Source of the DNA: an uncultured Bacteroidales bacterium | GTDB lineage: Bacteria > Bacteroidota > Bacteroidia > Bacteroidales > F082 | Direction of reading: 5' to 3' | DNA: 64,000 nt | Assembly (NCBI GenBank): GCA_946405575.1 | Contig: CAMJHP010000002.1 | Span: 62,001 to 126,000 of the forward strand | In this document: piece after piece, positions 35,145 through 43,041 of the stretch | Layout: each line of letters opens with the position of its first letter | Position numbering within the stretch: the stretch's first letter is position 1 | Translations under genes and position numbers: made by a program | The notes under the pieces: model-generated | What the model was told of the DNA's origin: nothing | Database searches by the model: none | What the model saw: only the letters and a program-made list of their open reading frames with translations

Positions 35145-35768
35145 ATGATAATTGTATTTGGAAACCAAAAAGGAGGTTGTGGAAAAACCACGAATTGCAT
35201 CCAGTTTGCAAATTACCTCGCCTACAAAGGCAAAAACTGTGTCGTTCTCGATGTCGACTTTCAGAAGTCTATTGTTGACAGAAGGAATCAGGATCTTGAA
35301 AATTTCGACAACAAACCACTGTATGAAGTGATAGATGCCGAAATGAATGATGTCGCAAAGACCATAGCAGATTTCAAAGAAATCAACGATGGCCATTTGC
35401 TGATAGATTTACCTGGTAGGGTAGATGATGAGGCTTTAATCACCATCCTGCAAAATGCTGATGTGGTAATTGTGCCATTCAGATATGACAGATTGACCAT
35501 GGACTCCACAGCTCTTTTCATCAAGATAATGGAGTATTACAAAATCAAAGCCAAGATTTTCTTCTTACCAAATAACATTGAAAGTTCGGTCAAATATGAG
35601 ACCAAAGAACAGGTGAAAGAAATCTTGAAAGAATACGGAATGATTACCGATGAGATACCTTCAAGGGTCATCATGCAGAGGCTTTATACCATTGATATTG
35701 AGAAAAAGGCTATAGAAGTGGTGTCTAAGGCTTATGATTGTATCATAGAAAACGCTGGTATTCAGTGA
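35145..35768 (+). CDS. parA: ParA-type partition ATPase
   Basis: The ATG at 35145 (MIIVFGNQKGGCGKTTNCIQFAN), 208 residues; the track start is a TTG. Deviant Walker A GNQKGGCGKTT, Walker A-prime VLDVDFQKS and Walker B HLLIDLPG mark a ParA ATPase of the small type used by plasmids. It follows the relaxase gene by 35 nt and precedes the 35828 gene, so these may form one segregation/transfer unit. I recall the same order in CTnDOT-like elements (TraA-like). Confidence 0.85.
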   Translation: MIIVFGNQKGGCGKTTNCIQFANYLAYKGKNCVVLDVDFQKSIVDRRNQDLENFDNKPLYEVIDAEMNDVAKTIADFKEINDGHLLIDLPGRVDDEALITILQNADVVIVPFRYDRLTMDSTALFIKIMEYYKIKAKIFFLPNNIESSVKYETKEQVKEILKEYGMITDEIPSRVIMQRLYTIDIEKKAIEVVSKAYDCIIENAGIQ

Positions 35769-35827
35769 TGTGAAAAATTTGTTCGTTTTTTGATATTATT
35801 TGTTCAATCTAAAAATGTATTTTTGCG

Positions 35828-36235
35828 ATGTCAAATTTGAAGCCAAAAAAGAATACAGATGGCACACCCACCTCGATTTCGCAGATCAGTAAAATGTTGA
35901 GGACGAAAGTGGAAGAGCCTAAAGAAGAAGTACAGGTTCAAGAAGTGCCAAAAGAAGAAAGTAAACCAATTAAAAAAGAAAAGCAGCCCCAACAAAACCT
36001 TGTTAGTGGAACAGAATTAGAGAATATGATCCTTGATGCCAAACAACATAGAGGACTTGAAATCGAAAGACGGCCAATAATGGTTGATACGGAACTATAT
36101 GATATTTTCGCTATGCTGAAAGCGAAAAAAAGAGTTCCTGCGGCAGGTTTGGTCTCTTTGATTTGTCGTCAATGGGTGATACAAAACAAGGTGGAATTGG
36201 AGCAAATGCTGGATCAAAAAATCAATGTACAATAA
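35828..36235 (+). CDS. ParB-like or DUF3408-type DNA-binding partner of ParA
   Basis: A 135-residue protein. The N-terminus is charged and disordered (MSNLKPKKNTDGTPTSISQI); the C-terminal half has RPIMVDTELYDIFAMLKAKKRVPAAGLVSLICRQW, a ribbon-helix-helix-like unit as in the DUF3408 group. Small RHH proteins downstream of ParA usually act as centromere-binding partners. It is followed by a good terminator. Confidence 0.65.
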   Translation: MSNLKPKKNTDGTPTSISQISKMLRTKVEEPKEEVQVQEVPKEESKPIKKEKQPQQNLVSGTELENMILDAKQHRGLEIERRPIMVDTELYDIFAMLKAKKRVPAAGLVSLICRQWVIQNKVELEQMLDQKINVQ

Positions 36236-36313
36236 ATCGGTCGTTTTACGAAACAGACTTATTTATAAGAGATAAGGGTTCTTTTGTCGAAACAAAATTG
36301 AGGCAAAAGAAGG

Positions 36314-36345
36314 TGGGCGGCCATCAGTGTCGCCCATTGTTTTTT
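36314..36345 (+). terminator. Intrinsic terminator after the parA operon
   Basis: TGGGCG-gccatcagtgt-CGCCCA followed by TTGTTTTTT. Confidence 0.8.
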
Positions 36346-36356
36346 GGAAAACTTTC

Positions 36357-36377
36357 GGGGACAAATAGGGAGCTTTT
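36357..36377 (-). repeat. Isolated iteron copy
   Basis: Reverse complement AAAAGCTCCCTATTTGTCCCC matches the origin iteron, about 5 kb from the array. It could be a handcuffing or regulatory site for Rep. Confidence 0.55.
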
Positions 36378-36451
36378 CTTGTGTTCCGAACAACCTTTTA
36401 TGTGTGATTTTTTTAAGGAATCTATCCAGAAAAAAGTCTTGAGCTTTTGAA

Positions 36452-36463
36452 TAGGGTAGGGGT
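36452..36463 (-). repeat. TCCCCTACCCTA motif, copy 3 (one-base variant)
   Basis: ACCCCTACCCTA on the minus strand, downstream of the minus-strand 36494 gene; same orientation relative to its gene as copies 1 and 2. Confidence 0.5.
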
Positions 36464-36493
36464 GGGGCTTTTATTTCGGATGGTTGCATAAGA

Positions 36494-36982
36494 TTAATCC
36501 TCCATTTTAAAGTTATTGGCTAATTCTTCAAATCCGGCTTCACGAAGGTAGTGTTGTAGTTTGTTCACATACAACAAACCCCATCGTTCAAAGTGCAAGA
36601 TATTCTTCCTTTGACCTGGATCCCATTCGAGATGCTTCTCGATACAGATATCGTAGGATGTCGTATCGTCATCTTGCATCCTGATACTGACCGTGGTGAC
36701 TTCTTCCGCTTCGCCTTCGGTTTTTGTCCTTTTTTCAAGGCTGAAATCTTTCAGAAGGTTGGTAACTTGTCTGAATTTGAAACCATTCCGAATCAGGTCA
36801 TCATCAATGACAACTATAGGAAAAAGGTCATCAATTTTGCGCAAAAAGACTTCGTCTCCTCTTTGGCACGAAATAATCTCACCCAGTTCTTTGATTTGTG
36901 CTTGGATGGGTTCACCTATACCATCCGTAGTAAAGCCGTCAAAAACGACCCAATCAAATGCAGTTAATTGTGTTTGTTTCAT
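36494..36982 (-). CDS. Unknown element protein (162 aa)
   Basis: A 162-residue soluble acidic protein (MKQTQLTAFDWVVFDGFTTDGIGEP). No recognised domain. It is last in a minus-strand group (99 aa, 134 aa, 25 aa, this one) driven by the shared promoter module at 37787-37926. Bacteroidota conjugative elements carry many such small accessory genes, function unknown. Confidence 0.55.
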   Translation of the reverse strand: MKQTQLTAFDWVVFDGFTTDGIGEPIQAQIKELGEIISCQRGDEVFLRKIDDLFPIVVIDDDLIRNGFKFRQVTNLLKDFSLEKRTKTEGEAEEVTTVSIRMQDDDTTSYDICIEKHLEWDPGQRKNILHFERWGLLYVNKLQHYLREAGFEELANNFKMED

Positions 36983-36998
36983 ATTGTTTGTTATTGTT

Positions 36999-37076
36999 TT
37001 AGTGATAATTGTTATCAGTTTTGTTTCTTTTGAGCCATGCCCAGGCTTTGTGTGTGATTATCTTATCATGGTTCAT
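36999..37076 (-). CDS. Possible 25-residue protein coupled to the upstream gene
   Basis: ATG at 37076 overlaps the 134-residue gene stop by four bases (ATGA). The 25-residue product (MNHDKIITHKAWAWLKRNKT) is basic. The ATGA overlap and its place between two operon genes support translation, but it may be chance. Confidence 0.35.
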   Translation of the reverse strand: MNHDKIITHKAWAWLKRNKTDNNYH

Positions 37077-37477
37077 TCATTTTGGAAATCATTGTTCTTT
37101 TTAAGCATTTCAATGACATCAACCAATTTTGCAATAATGTCACCCCCCTCACCATCGTAAATGAAATGGTTATATCCCGGCTTCTTTTGTATGGCCTCGT
37201 ACCAAACTCCATCACGATTAACCACCAAGCGAAAGTCGCTGATAAAACCTTGGACAACTGGCGGCATGAGTTCAATAAGTCGCAATGCTGACCAACAGGG
37301 GTAGAGTTTATCCATTGTGGATTTTTTACCTTTCAGCAGGGCATTAAAATCATGGTATTCGATAGTATGTGCGATGGTTGGATTTTTAACAGTACGGTAA
37401 CCATCAGCGGTACAGATGTCAAGGCCAAGTTCAATCAGTTTAGCTGATTGCTCTAATGTTGTGAAACAGTCTTTCAT
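37073..37477 (-). CDS. Unknown element protein (134 aa)
   Basis: A 134-residue soluble protein with a start of the form MKDCFTTLEQSAKLIELGLDI and a middle NALLKGKKSTMDKLYPCWSA. I recall this look from proteins of Bacteroides mobile elements without a known role. One nucleotide separates it from the 99-aa gene upstream, and it is co-transcribed with it. Confidence 0.55.
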   Translation of the reverse strand: MKDCFTTLEQSAKLIELGLDICTADGYRTVKNPTIAHTIEYHDFNALLKGKKSTMDKLYPCWSALRLIELMPPVVQGFISDFRLVVNRDGVWYEAIQKKPGYNHFIYDGEGGDIIAKLVDVIEMLKKNNDFQNE

Positions 37478-37478
37478 T

Positions 37479-37778
37479 TTATTTCCCTTTCTTTAGTGTG
37501 TCGGAGAGGTCAATAATACAACCATTTTCATCTTTGATGGTGATTTTGCCCTCTTTAAGTTGTTCCACGAAAGCGTCTTTGGCATAAACATTTTCATAGG
37601 TACTGATATACCTGGTTGTATCGTGAAAAGATTTGATATTGAAGTCGCAATAGTCGCCATTGTCGAAATGCAATGTCACCTCATCACGCTTTATTTTACT
37701 GGCATCGACCTTGATAGATACTATAGTGTCCTTTTTCACATGCCAATTGGCATTAACGAGAATTTGAACAGTGTCCAT
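37479..37778 (-). CDS. Unknown element protein (99 aa)
   Basis: A 99-residue soluble protein (MDTVQILVNANWHVKKDTIV). First gene of the minus-strand accessory operon; its ATG lies about 40 nt after the -7 of the shared promoter module. No domain recognised. Beta-rich, with conserved-looking aromatic and acidic residues. Confidence 0.55.
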   Translation of the reverse strand: MDTVQILVNANWHVKKDTIVSIKVDASKIKRDEVTLHFDNGDYCDFNIKSFHDTTRYISTYENVYAKDAFVEQLKEGKITIKDENGCIIDLSDTLKKGK

Positions 37779-37786
37779 CTTCTATT

Positions 37787-37926
37787 AGTATTAGGTAGTA
37801 ACTTTGTTTGTTTGCACTACAAAAATACGAAAAAGATTTGAATTGGCAATACAAAAAAGCAAAAAAATCATCATTTTTTCAACTTTTTTTGTTGTCTAAA
37901 TGATGATAGAAAATCGTTTTCCCTTA
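37787..37926 (-). promoter_or_regulatory. Shared promoter module, minus strand
   Basis: On the minus strand: box ATAAGGGAAAACGATTT (37911-37926), TTG (37847-37849), 19 nt, TATTTTTG (37820-37827), then TAGTGCAAACAAACAAAGTTACTACC and the 99-aa gene start. It is the only minus-strand copy with an intact promoter. Confidence 0.75.
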
Positions 37927-38000
37927 TGTTAGATAAAGACTTCCTTTTATGTGTTATACAGCAATTATTTACTGTTTGGAAGTGTAATGAGAAAGATGTA

Positions 38001-38012
38001 TAGGGTAGGGGA
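38001..38012 (-). repeat. TCCCCTACCCTA motif, copy 4
   Basis: On the minus strand TCCCCTACCCTA lies 46 nt downstream of the stop of the 803-aa gene, in the same orientation relative to its gene as the other copies. Confidence 0.55.
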
Positions 38013-38057
38013 TGCCATAGTTCGATGAAAGGAACTTATGGGAGCATATTAAATGAG

Positions 38058-40469
38058 TTAGAGTTTCATTTTTTGGCTCTGTTCTTGTTTTTCTAATTGT
38101 TTTGACTGTATTAAATCTTCGTTGTAAGAACGGCCAAGTGGATAATGTATTTTCAAATCCTTATCCAAATCATAAAGAATGCTTTTGTCTTTGACATGGG
38201 CGTGTTCCTTGAAGTTTTGAAGGTTGATGTCTTTAATGAGTAGAGAGAATTTGTCGTAATAGGTAGTAAACTCAATCGTATGTTTTGATTCATTTGTTTT
38301 GAATTTGACAGGGCCTATACTGGCCATAGAAGCTGCTGTGATTGTAGAGAGCTGGCCCAATAAAGTGTTTTGAAATGCCGCATGAAGTTGGGCTTCAGGA
38401 AATCTTTCAACCAGGCCGTAGATTTGGTTCCCTCTGGCAAGGTTGCCAACTGAAACCAACGCAGTATTTTTCAAGTCTATGGAATTTCTGTGTATTTCAT
38501 AGAAGCTCATTGCGTCAACAGCGGAGTTGAACATGAAAACATCTTTCACCGATTTAGAAGATTGGGCTTCTGTGGCCATCCAGACACCACCGTTGATTGA
38601 AGCAGTGGTAGTATATGGGGTGACAGGAATGGTTTGGTCTTTGGTGTAACGTTCGTAACCGATTGGGGCGTTGGTATGGTCAGTGAGTTTTTCGCCAAGC
38701 GGCTCTCTTTGGCTGCTCATGGTGGATTGGATGTGTCCTTTTAGGTTGTATTCGTTATCTACTTTGACATAAGGGAAAACGACTATGTCTGCGCTATTAT
38801 CGTTGTGGTTTTTGTTGATAGGATGTGCAGCTTCCATAAAGGTAGCAAATTTGGCTACAGTGTCAGTGTCAAGTTTGAATTTATCCTGAAGTCCATAGAG
38901 AAGATTATCTTTGTGATAAACAGAAGAAGTCTCATAACGGAAAGACTCTATAGGTTGGGTCTCTACGTTGTATTGTGGTTGGTCGTTTGATGTCTTCTGT
39001 TTTGGTGGTTCCATGTTGAAAAACCCATAGATCATTTCATCGACTTTTTGACGGATTTCGGGGTCTTTTGACAGCGTTTCGTATTTGATGTTATGAGGTT
39101 GGGTATCGAGTGCGTCATGAAGTGCGAGGAGGAATTTATCAGCGTCTGTATAGTTGATTTTTTCGTTGGTATCTTTATAAAGGATGGTTCCAATAGTTTC
39201 TAATCTTTCTATTTGTCTTATTGTTTCCTTCTCGTTTTCCATGGCTTTCAGTATTTCTTCTGAGTTAAGGGATTTGGTAAGGGCTACAAAGTCATTGAAA
39301 GAAAGATGAAAGTCGGTGTCTCGTGCGATGGGATTGTTTTTTTCATCAAGATAGGAGTAATTTACTGTAACGGTGTTGATCAAAGGGCTTTCTGCGTTTC
39401 TTATTTCAAGGCTAATGATGGCTGTTTGTTTTTGGCCATTTTCGATAGGATGGAAATCTTGTTGCATAACGGTATCTCCAGATGTTGTTTTACCTTGATA
39501 GGTAAAGCCCATTTGTTTGGCGAGATCCATAATGGAGATTTCATGGTGGTTGGAATCGTATAAGTTCAAAGGCGTTCTTCCTTGTTGTGTATAGTATTCA
39601 ATGGGATTAGGATTACTTAAACCATAAAACTTATAGACAAGATCATCGACTTGTTTGTGAAGTTGAGGGTTTTGGGAGAGGGTTTCATAACCAATGTTTT
39701 GAGGATTGTTTTTCAATCCTTGTTCGAAGGCATTGAGGTATTCGCGTTCGTTGGTGTAGGCAATGGACGGTGTGGATCCATCTTTACTATGGATGAGTCC
39801 GACATAAACGTATGGTTCGTTTGCTTTTATTGCTTCTTTTTTGTCTTGAATGGCCCACGCATCAGTGTGGATGATTTTTGGGTTCTGCTTATGGGTCAGT
39901 TCGTAGTATTTGTAAAGGTCTTGTTGTGCGCCTCTGGGTAAAGTGTTGAATGCATATTCGTTTTTCAGGGGAATTTCATTAAAAACCTTTTCAGCGATTT
40001 TTGAAGCCTGTTCTATCTGTTGTTTTTGTGTGTTTGTGAAGCTGTCGGCTTGCATAGTAGAAACAACAAGCATAGAATTGAAGTCCTTTGGTGCCATCTG
40101 GAGCCTGGCCAATAAATCGTTATTTACATCACCACATATTATTATCCCATGTTGGACTTGGTGATTAAGAACCAGGTTATCTTTTGGTGTATTCTGGTAG
40201 TAATATGTTTCTGCCATTTTCCTATCAAGGAAAAGGCTGTAACTTGTTTCTTGTATTCCAGCTTGAATATCTGTTGTGGTGGATTTCAGAGCATAGATTT
40301 TTTCAGGTCGTAGTTCCTCATAATTGAGGTTCTTCGTTTCCGAACGATTCAACTGCATTGCTGTTAAATAGTTCTTGTTTGGAGTTATATCATATCTTGA
40401 TGACTCTCCATCGAAATGCTTGTCAAGAAGAGTCACCAACTCTGGTTGTTTGAATCCATTAATCTCCAT
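38058..40469 (-). CDS. Large element protein with internal repeats and Toprim-like C-terminal region
   Basis: An 803-residue soluble protein. Two copies of one module are visible: YTNEREYLNAFEQGLKNNPQ...YETLSQNP (about 240-290) and YTDADKFLLALHDALDTQPH...YETLSKDP (about 440-490). The C-terminal part (VWMATEAQSSKSVKDVFMFNSAVDAMSFYEI) is related to the Toprim_2-like region of the 43038 protein. It ends EKQEQSQKMKL, a basic tail like those of three later genes. A role in DNA processing or as a translocated protein is inference. Confidence 0.6.
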   Translation of the reverse strand: MEINGFKQPELVTLLDKHFDGESSRYDITPNKNYLTAMQLNRSETKNLNYEELRPEKIYALKSTTTDIQAGIQETSYSLFLDRKMAETYYYQNTPKDNLVLNHQVQHGIIICGDVNNDLLARLQMAPKDFNSMLVVSTMQADSFTNTQKQQIEQASKIAEKVFNEIPLKNEYAFNTLPRGAQQDLYKYYELTHKQNPKIIHTDAWAIQDKKEAIKANEPYVYVGLIHSKDGSTPSIAYTNEREYLNAFEQGLKNNPQNIGYETLSQNPQLHKQVDDLVYKFYGLSNPNPIEYYTQQGRTPLNLYDSNHHEISIMDLAKQMGFTYQGKTTSGDTVMQQDFHPIENGQKQTAIISLEIRNAESPLINTVTVNYSYLDEKNNPIARDTDFHLSFNDFVALTKSLNSEEILKAMENEKETIRQIERLETIGTILYKDTNEKINYTDADKFLLALHDALDTQPHNIKYETLSKDPEIRQKVDEMIYGFFNMEPPKQKTSNDQPQYNVETQPIESFRYETSSVYHKDNLLYGLQDKFKLDTDTVAKFATFMEAAHPINKNHNDNSADIVVFPYVKVDNEYNLKGHIQSTMSSQREPLGEKLTDHTNAPIGYERYTKDQTIPVTPYTTTASINGGVWMATEAQSSKSVKDVFMFNSAVDAMSFYEIHRNSIDLKNTALVSVGNLARGNQIYGLVERFPEAQLHAAFQNTLLGQLSTITAASMASIGPVKFKTNESKHTIEFTTYYDKFSLLIKDINLQNFKEHAHVKDKSILYDLDKDLKIHYPLGRSYNEDLIQSKQLEKQEQSQKMKL

Positions 40470-40602
40470 TGCTTGATAGTTTGGAAAATGGAGAGGGAGC
40501 TAGATAGTCTTTTTCGAGAAAATGTAGTTGTTATTTATTGAAAATGAATTGGATTGTATGTAAAAACCTAAAGAAAAAGTAAAAGCTCCCTGCTCCGTAT
40601 GA

Positions 40603-41235
40603 TCATTCTTCGGTGAACATCTTGATTTCCACGCGACGGTTTTTCTTGCGACCTTCAGCTGTATGGTTTGTGGCAACGGGTTCGGATTCTCCCTTGCCAA
40701 TTTCAGTGATATTGGTGATACCATTGTCGCGTAACCGGTTGCCGACAGCCATTGCACGCATTTTTGACAAGTTGAGATTGTATTCGTCGGTACCATAGTA
40801 GTCGGTGTGGCCCACTACCTCTATTCGTGTTGGGATGTCGATTATCACACTTGACAGGTTGTCGATTATTTCAATGGCCTTCGGTGTAAGTTCGAAACTG
40901 TCATAAGCAAACAGGATGTCGCCCATCTCGGCCACAAAGTCGCAAATGGAGTCGTTTTCTCGCGGAATGCGCTTGATTTGGATTCCATCAATATCTTCAA
41001 GCCTTTTGGCACGGTCAAGGTTTTTGGCGTAATCTCTTTTTGCTTTTTCGTGTTTGGCAAGGTTGCCACCTTCACCTACAATGGAAGTAGGAATATAGTC
41101 CGTGCAGATCTGGACCATAAGGGAATCTTTAGTGGTGGGTTGTGCGGTCAGGATGGAAGTCTTTGGGGTTGAACATGAAGTAGCACAAATGCTAAAGATA
41201 ATGATAGAGGCAAATAAGAAGTTGATTGTTTTCAT
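40603..41235 (-). CDS. OmpA-family outer-membrane lipoprotein
   Basis: A 210-residue lipoprotein with signal and lipobox (FSICATSCS). The C-terminal OmpA-like peptidoglycan-binding domain has VEVVGHTDYYGTDEYNLNLSKMRA and GKGESEPVATN. Conjugative elements of Bacteroidota often carry one to anchor the mating apparatus to the cell wall. It is the last gene before the 803-aa gene. Confidence 0.8.
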   Translation of the reverse strand: MKTINFLFASIIIFSICATSCSTPKTSILTAQPTTKDSLMVQICTDYIPTSIVGEGGNLAKHEKAKRDYAKNLDRAKRLEDIDGIQIKRIPRENDSICDFVAEMGDILFAYDSFELTPKAIEIIDNLSSVIIDIPTRIEVVGHTDYYGTDEYNLNLSKMRAMAVGNRLRDNGITNITEIGKGESEPVATNHTAEGRKKNRRVEIKMFTEE

Positions 41236-41247
41236 TTTGATAAAGTA

Positions 41248-41430
41248 TTAGACTCTTCGAATGAGTAAATTAAATTCTGGCGAAGTACCACATTTTGGAA
41301 TGGTCAGAGTTGTTTGCTTCTTAGCATTGTTTGCTAGGATTGAAAATGCTTTATTCATAATTAATTGAACATCTCCTTTACCTATATGTGTGGTATTACT
41401 GACTTTCTGTGTCAATGTTTGTAGATTCAT
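41248..41430 (-). CDS. Short HU/IHF-like protein
   Basis: A 60-residue protein (MNLQTLTQKVSNTTHIGKGDVQLIMNKAFSIL) whose first 40 residues match the helical dimerisation part of HU. It lacks the DNA-binding arm. It could be a truncated or minimal HU-like factor, or an inhibitor by dimerisation. It is co-directional with the OmpA gene. Confidence 0.45.
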   Translation of the reverse strand: MNLQTLTQKVSNTTHIGKGDVQLIMNKAFSILANNAKKQTTLTIPKCGTSPEFNLLIRRV

Positions 41431-41469
41431 TTTCGGAAAATTTAGGGTTCTTTTGTCTGTGAAAATGAA

Positions 41470-42345
41470 TCAGAGGATTTTGACAACGAAATCGTCTGAA
41501 AGTATGAGTTGACCTGAGAAGGTTTTGGATTTATCCTTGTTTTTGAAGCCTTCAAGGATTTTTGTAGCTTTTTCTTCGCATAGCTGTTGAACCTCTTCTG
41601 GTGTAATTTTTCGGTAAGCGATTTCACGCCAGATATTGAATGTGCAGCCGGTTGTTTTCCAGTTGGAGCAATTATAGGACTTATTGCCGATTTTGACATC
41701 ACCGCCGCATTTAGGGCATTTACACACGGTAGAATCGAAATGGATGTTACCTTCGTTATCAAGGACAAGGCGGGTAGAAAATAGATTACCTTGGTTGTTT
41801 CTGAAGCCGTCAAGGAAGCTTGTTTTCTTTTCAAGAAGAAGTTGTTCTGCTTCTTTTTCTTTGATGGTACGACCAGCGATGGTTTTACTGATCCAAAGAT
41901 TACACTTTTTTTCTCCATTCTCGTCCGTTTCGTGAATGTTTTTGCAGCCGTAGCCTGTGTTGAAGATATAGACTGGTTCGCCGCAAATGGGGCAAGGTGT
42001 TTCGAGTTGTGGCAAGTTTTCTAAGCCGTTGGCGAACTCCATCTTCACCTCTTTACCCTCAATGGTGAGATAGCCATTGAATTTATTGCCCGCTTGGGAG
42101 GTGAATTCGATGATTTCTGTCTTACCGTTTTCGAGAAGTTGTTTAACATGTTCAGGTGTGATTTCAGCACCATTATAGGTCTTGAATATGTGAAAGTCGC
42201 ATTTGTCGTCCTTAAGGTTTTTAATGTAGTTGCACCTATAAACGACATTGCCTTCCGCAATTTGTCCTTTGCCGCAGATGGGGCAAGGCCCGAGGTAAGT
42301 AACCGCAGGGTTCTTCTTTTGTTCTTGTGATTGTTCTTCTGACAT
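41470..42345 (-). CDS. Zinc-ribbon repeat protein of topoisomerase C-terminal type
   Basis: A 291-residue protein with three modules, each a Cys4 zinc ribbon plus a short alpha/beta unit: CPICGKGQIAEGNVVYRC, CPICGEPVYIFNTGYGC and CPKCGGDVKIGNKSYNC. The units end with the pattern LLENGKTEIIEFTSQAGNKF, as in the C-terminal repeats of topoisomerase III-like enzymes (Toprim_Crpt). There is no topoisomerase catalytic part. It probably binds single-stranded DNA. The overlapping 158-aa frame is a shadow. Confidence 0.7.
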   Translation of the reverse strand: MSEEQSQEQKKNPAVTYLGPCPICGKGQIAEGNVVYRCNYIKNLKDDKCDFHIFKTYNGAEITPEHVKQLLENGKTEIIEFTSQAGNKFNGYLTIEGKEVKMEFANGLENLPQLETPCPICGEPVYIFNTGYGCKNIHETDENGEKKCNLWISKTIAGRTIKEKEAEQLLLEKKTSFLDGFRNNQGNLFSTRLVLDNEGNIHFDSTVCKCPKCGGDVKIGNKSYNCSNWKTTGCTFNIWREIAYRKITPEEVQQLCEEKATKILEGFKNKDKSKTFSGQLILSDDFVVKIL

Positions 42346-42372
42346 GATATTTAGTATTTAATGATGATTGTA

Positions 42373-43041
42373 TTAGAAATGGAAGTTGTTTACTATTTGT
42401 TCCGCTAGTTGTTGGTTTCTTCTTTCGTATGCAAAAAGTACGGGGAAAAGGGTTTGAAGAACACCATGGCGTTTGGCATATTTCATTCGATAAAGCATCT
42501 GCAAAGAGACACCTTCAAGTTTATTCAGCTTTGTGTCAACATGGTTAATGATTTTGAGTCTTTCGTAGTTGTTTAATAAGTTGCTGGAACCTTCTCCCAA
42601 TGCTATATCAGATATATAGGAAGTCAATGACCGTAATTCATCTGAAAAACTGTTTGACATCTGCAATGCTACAAATGATAGCTCAGGATCACCGTATGCC
42701 AATTCAGCCATCTCAACAATGTTATCACCAATTCTTACTGTCTTTTGTACAATCGTTTCAAGGGTATATACTTGCCTTAATACGGATTGCACTCTTTTCA
42801 TATAGTTTAAAGTTGTGTCTTCTATGGCTTTGATTTGTTCGTTTACAAGATTGGTCACAATGAGTAGTTGGTTTGTCTGATCCTCATTTTCACGTATGTC
42901 TTCATAGGCTTCTTTGTCCAATTCTGACGCTGCTGCAATGGCAGCTACATGGGCGGGGTCAATAACTATCAAATCTCTGTTTTGTGCGTGTAAGCCCAAA
43001 AACAGTAGAGAAAACACAATTAAACAAATACTTTTTCTCAT
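42373..43041 (-). CDS. Exported helical protein, paralogue of 57875 gene
   Basis: A 222-residue exported protein (signal peptide to about LHAQ), otherwise predicted to be all-helical. The C-terminus RRNQQLAEQIVNNFHF closely resembles that of the 250-residue-track gene at 57875 (RQNTQLAQRIINNFHF). VirB5-like minor pilus or adhesin proteins have this size and helical nature, but I cannot confirm the family. Confidence 0.5.
   Translation of the reverse strand: MRKSICLIVFSLLFLGLHAQNRDLIVIDPAHVAAIAAASELDKEAYEDIRENEDQTNQLLIVTNLVNEQIKAIEDTTLNYMKRVQSVLRQVYTLETIVQKTVRIGDNIVEMAELAYGDPELSFVALQMSNSFSDELRSLTSYISDIALGEGSSNLLNNYERLKIINHVDTKLNKLEGVSLQMLYRMKYAKRHGVLQTLFPVLFAYERRNQQLAEQIVNNFHF

Noticed and set aside
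40500-40796. 98-aa minus-strand ORF over the OmpA gene end
   Set aside because: It overlaps the OmpA domain with clear coding signal in the other frame.
41442-41918. 158-aa minus-strand ORF
   Set aside because: It overlaps the zinc-ribbon repeat gene in another frame and is low-complexity (S/K-rich), a shadow.
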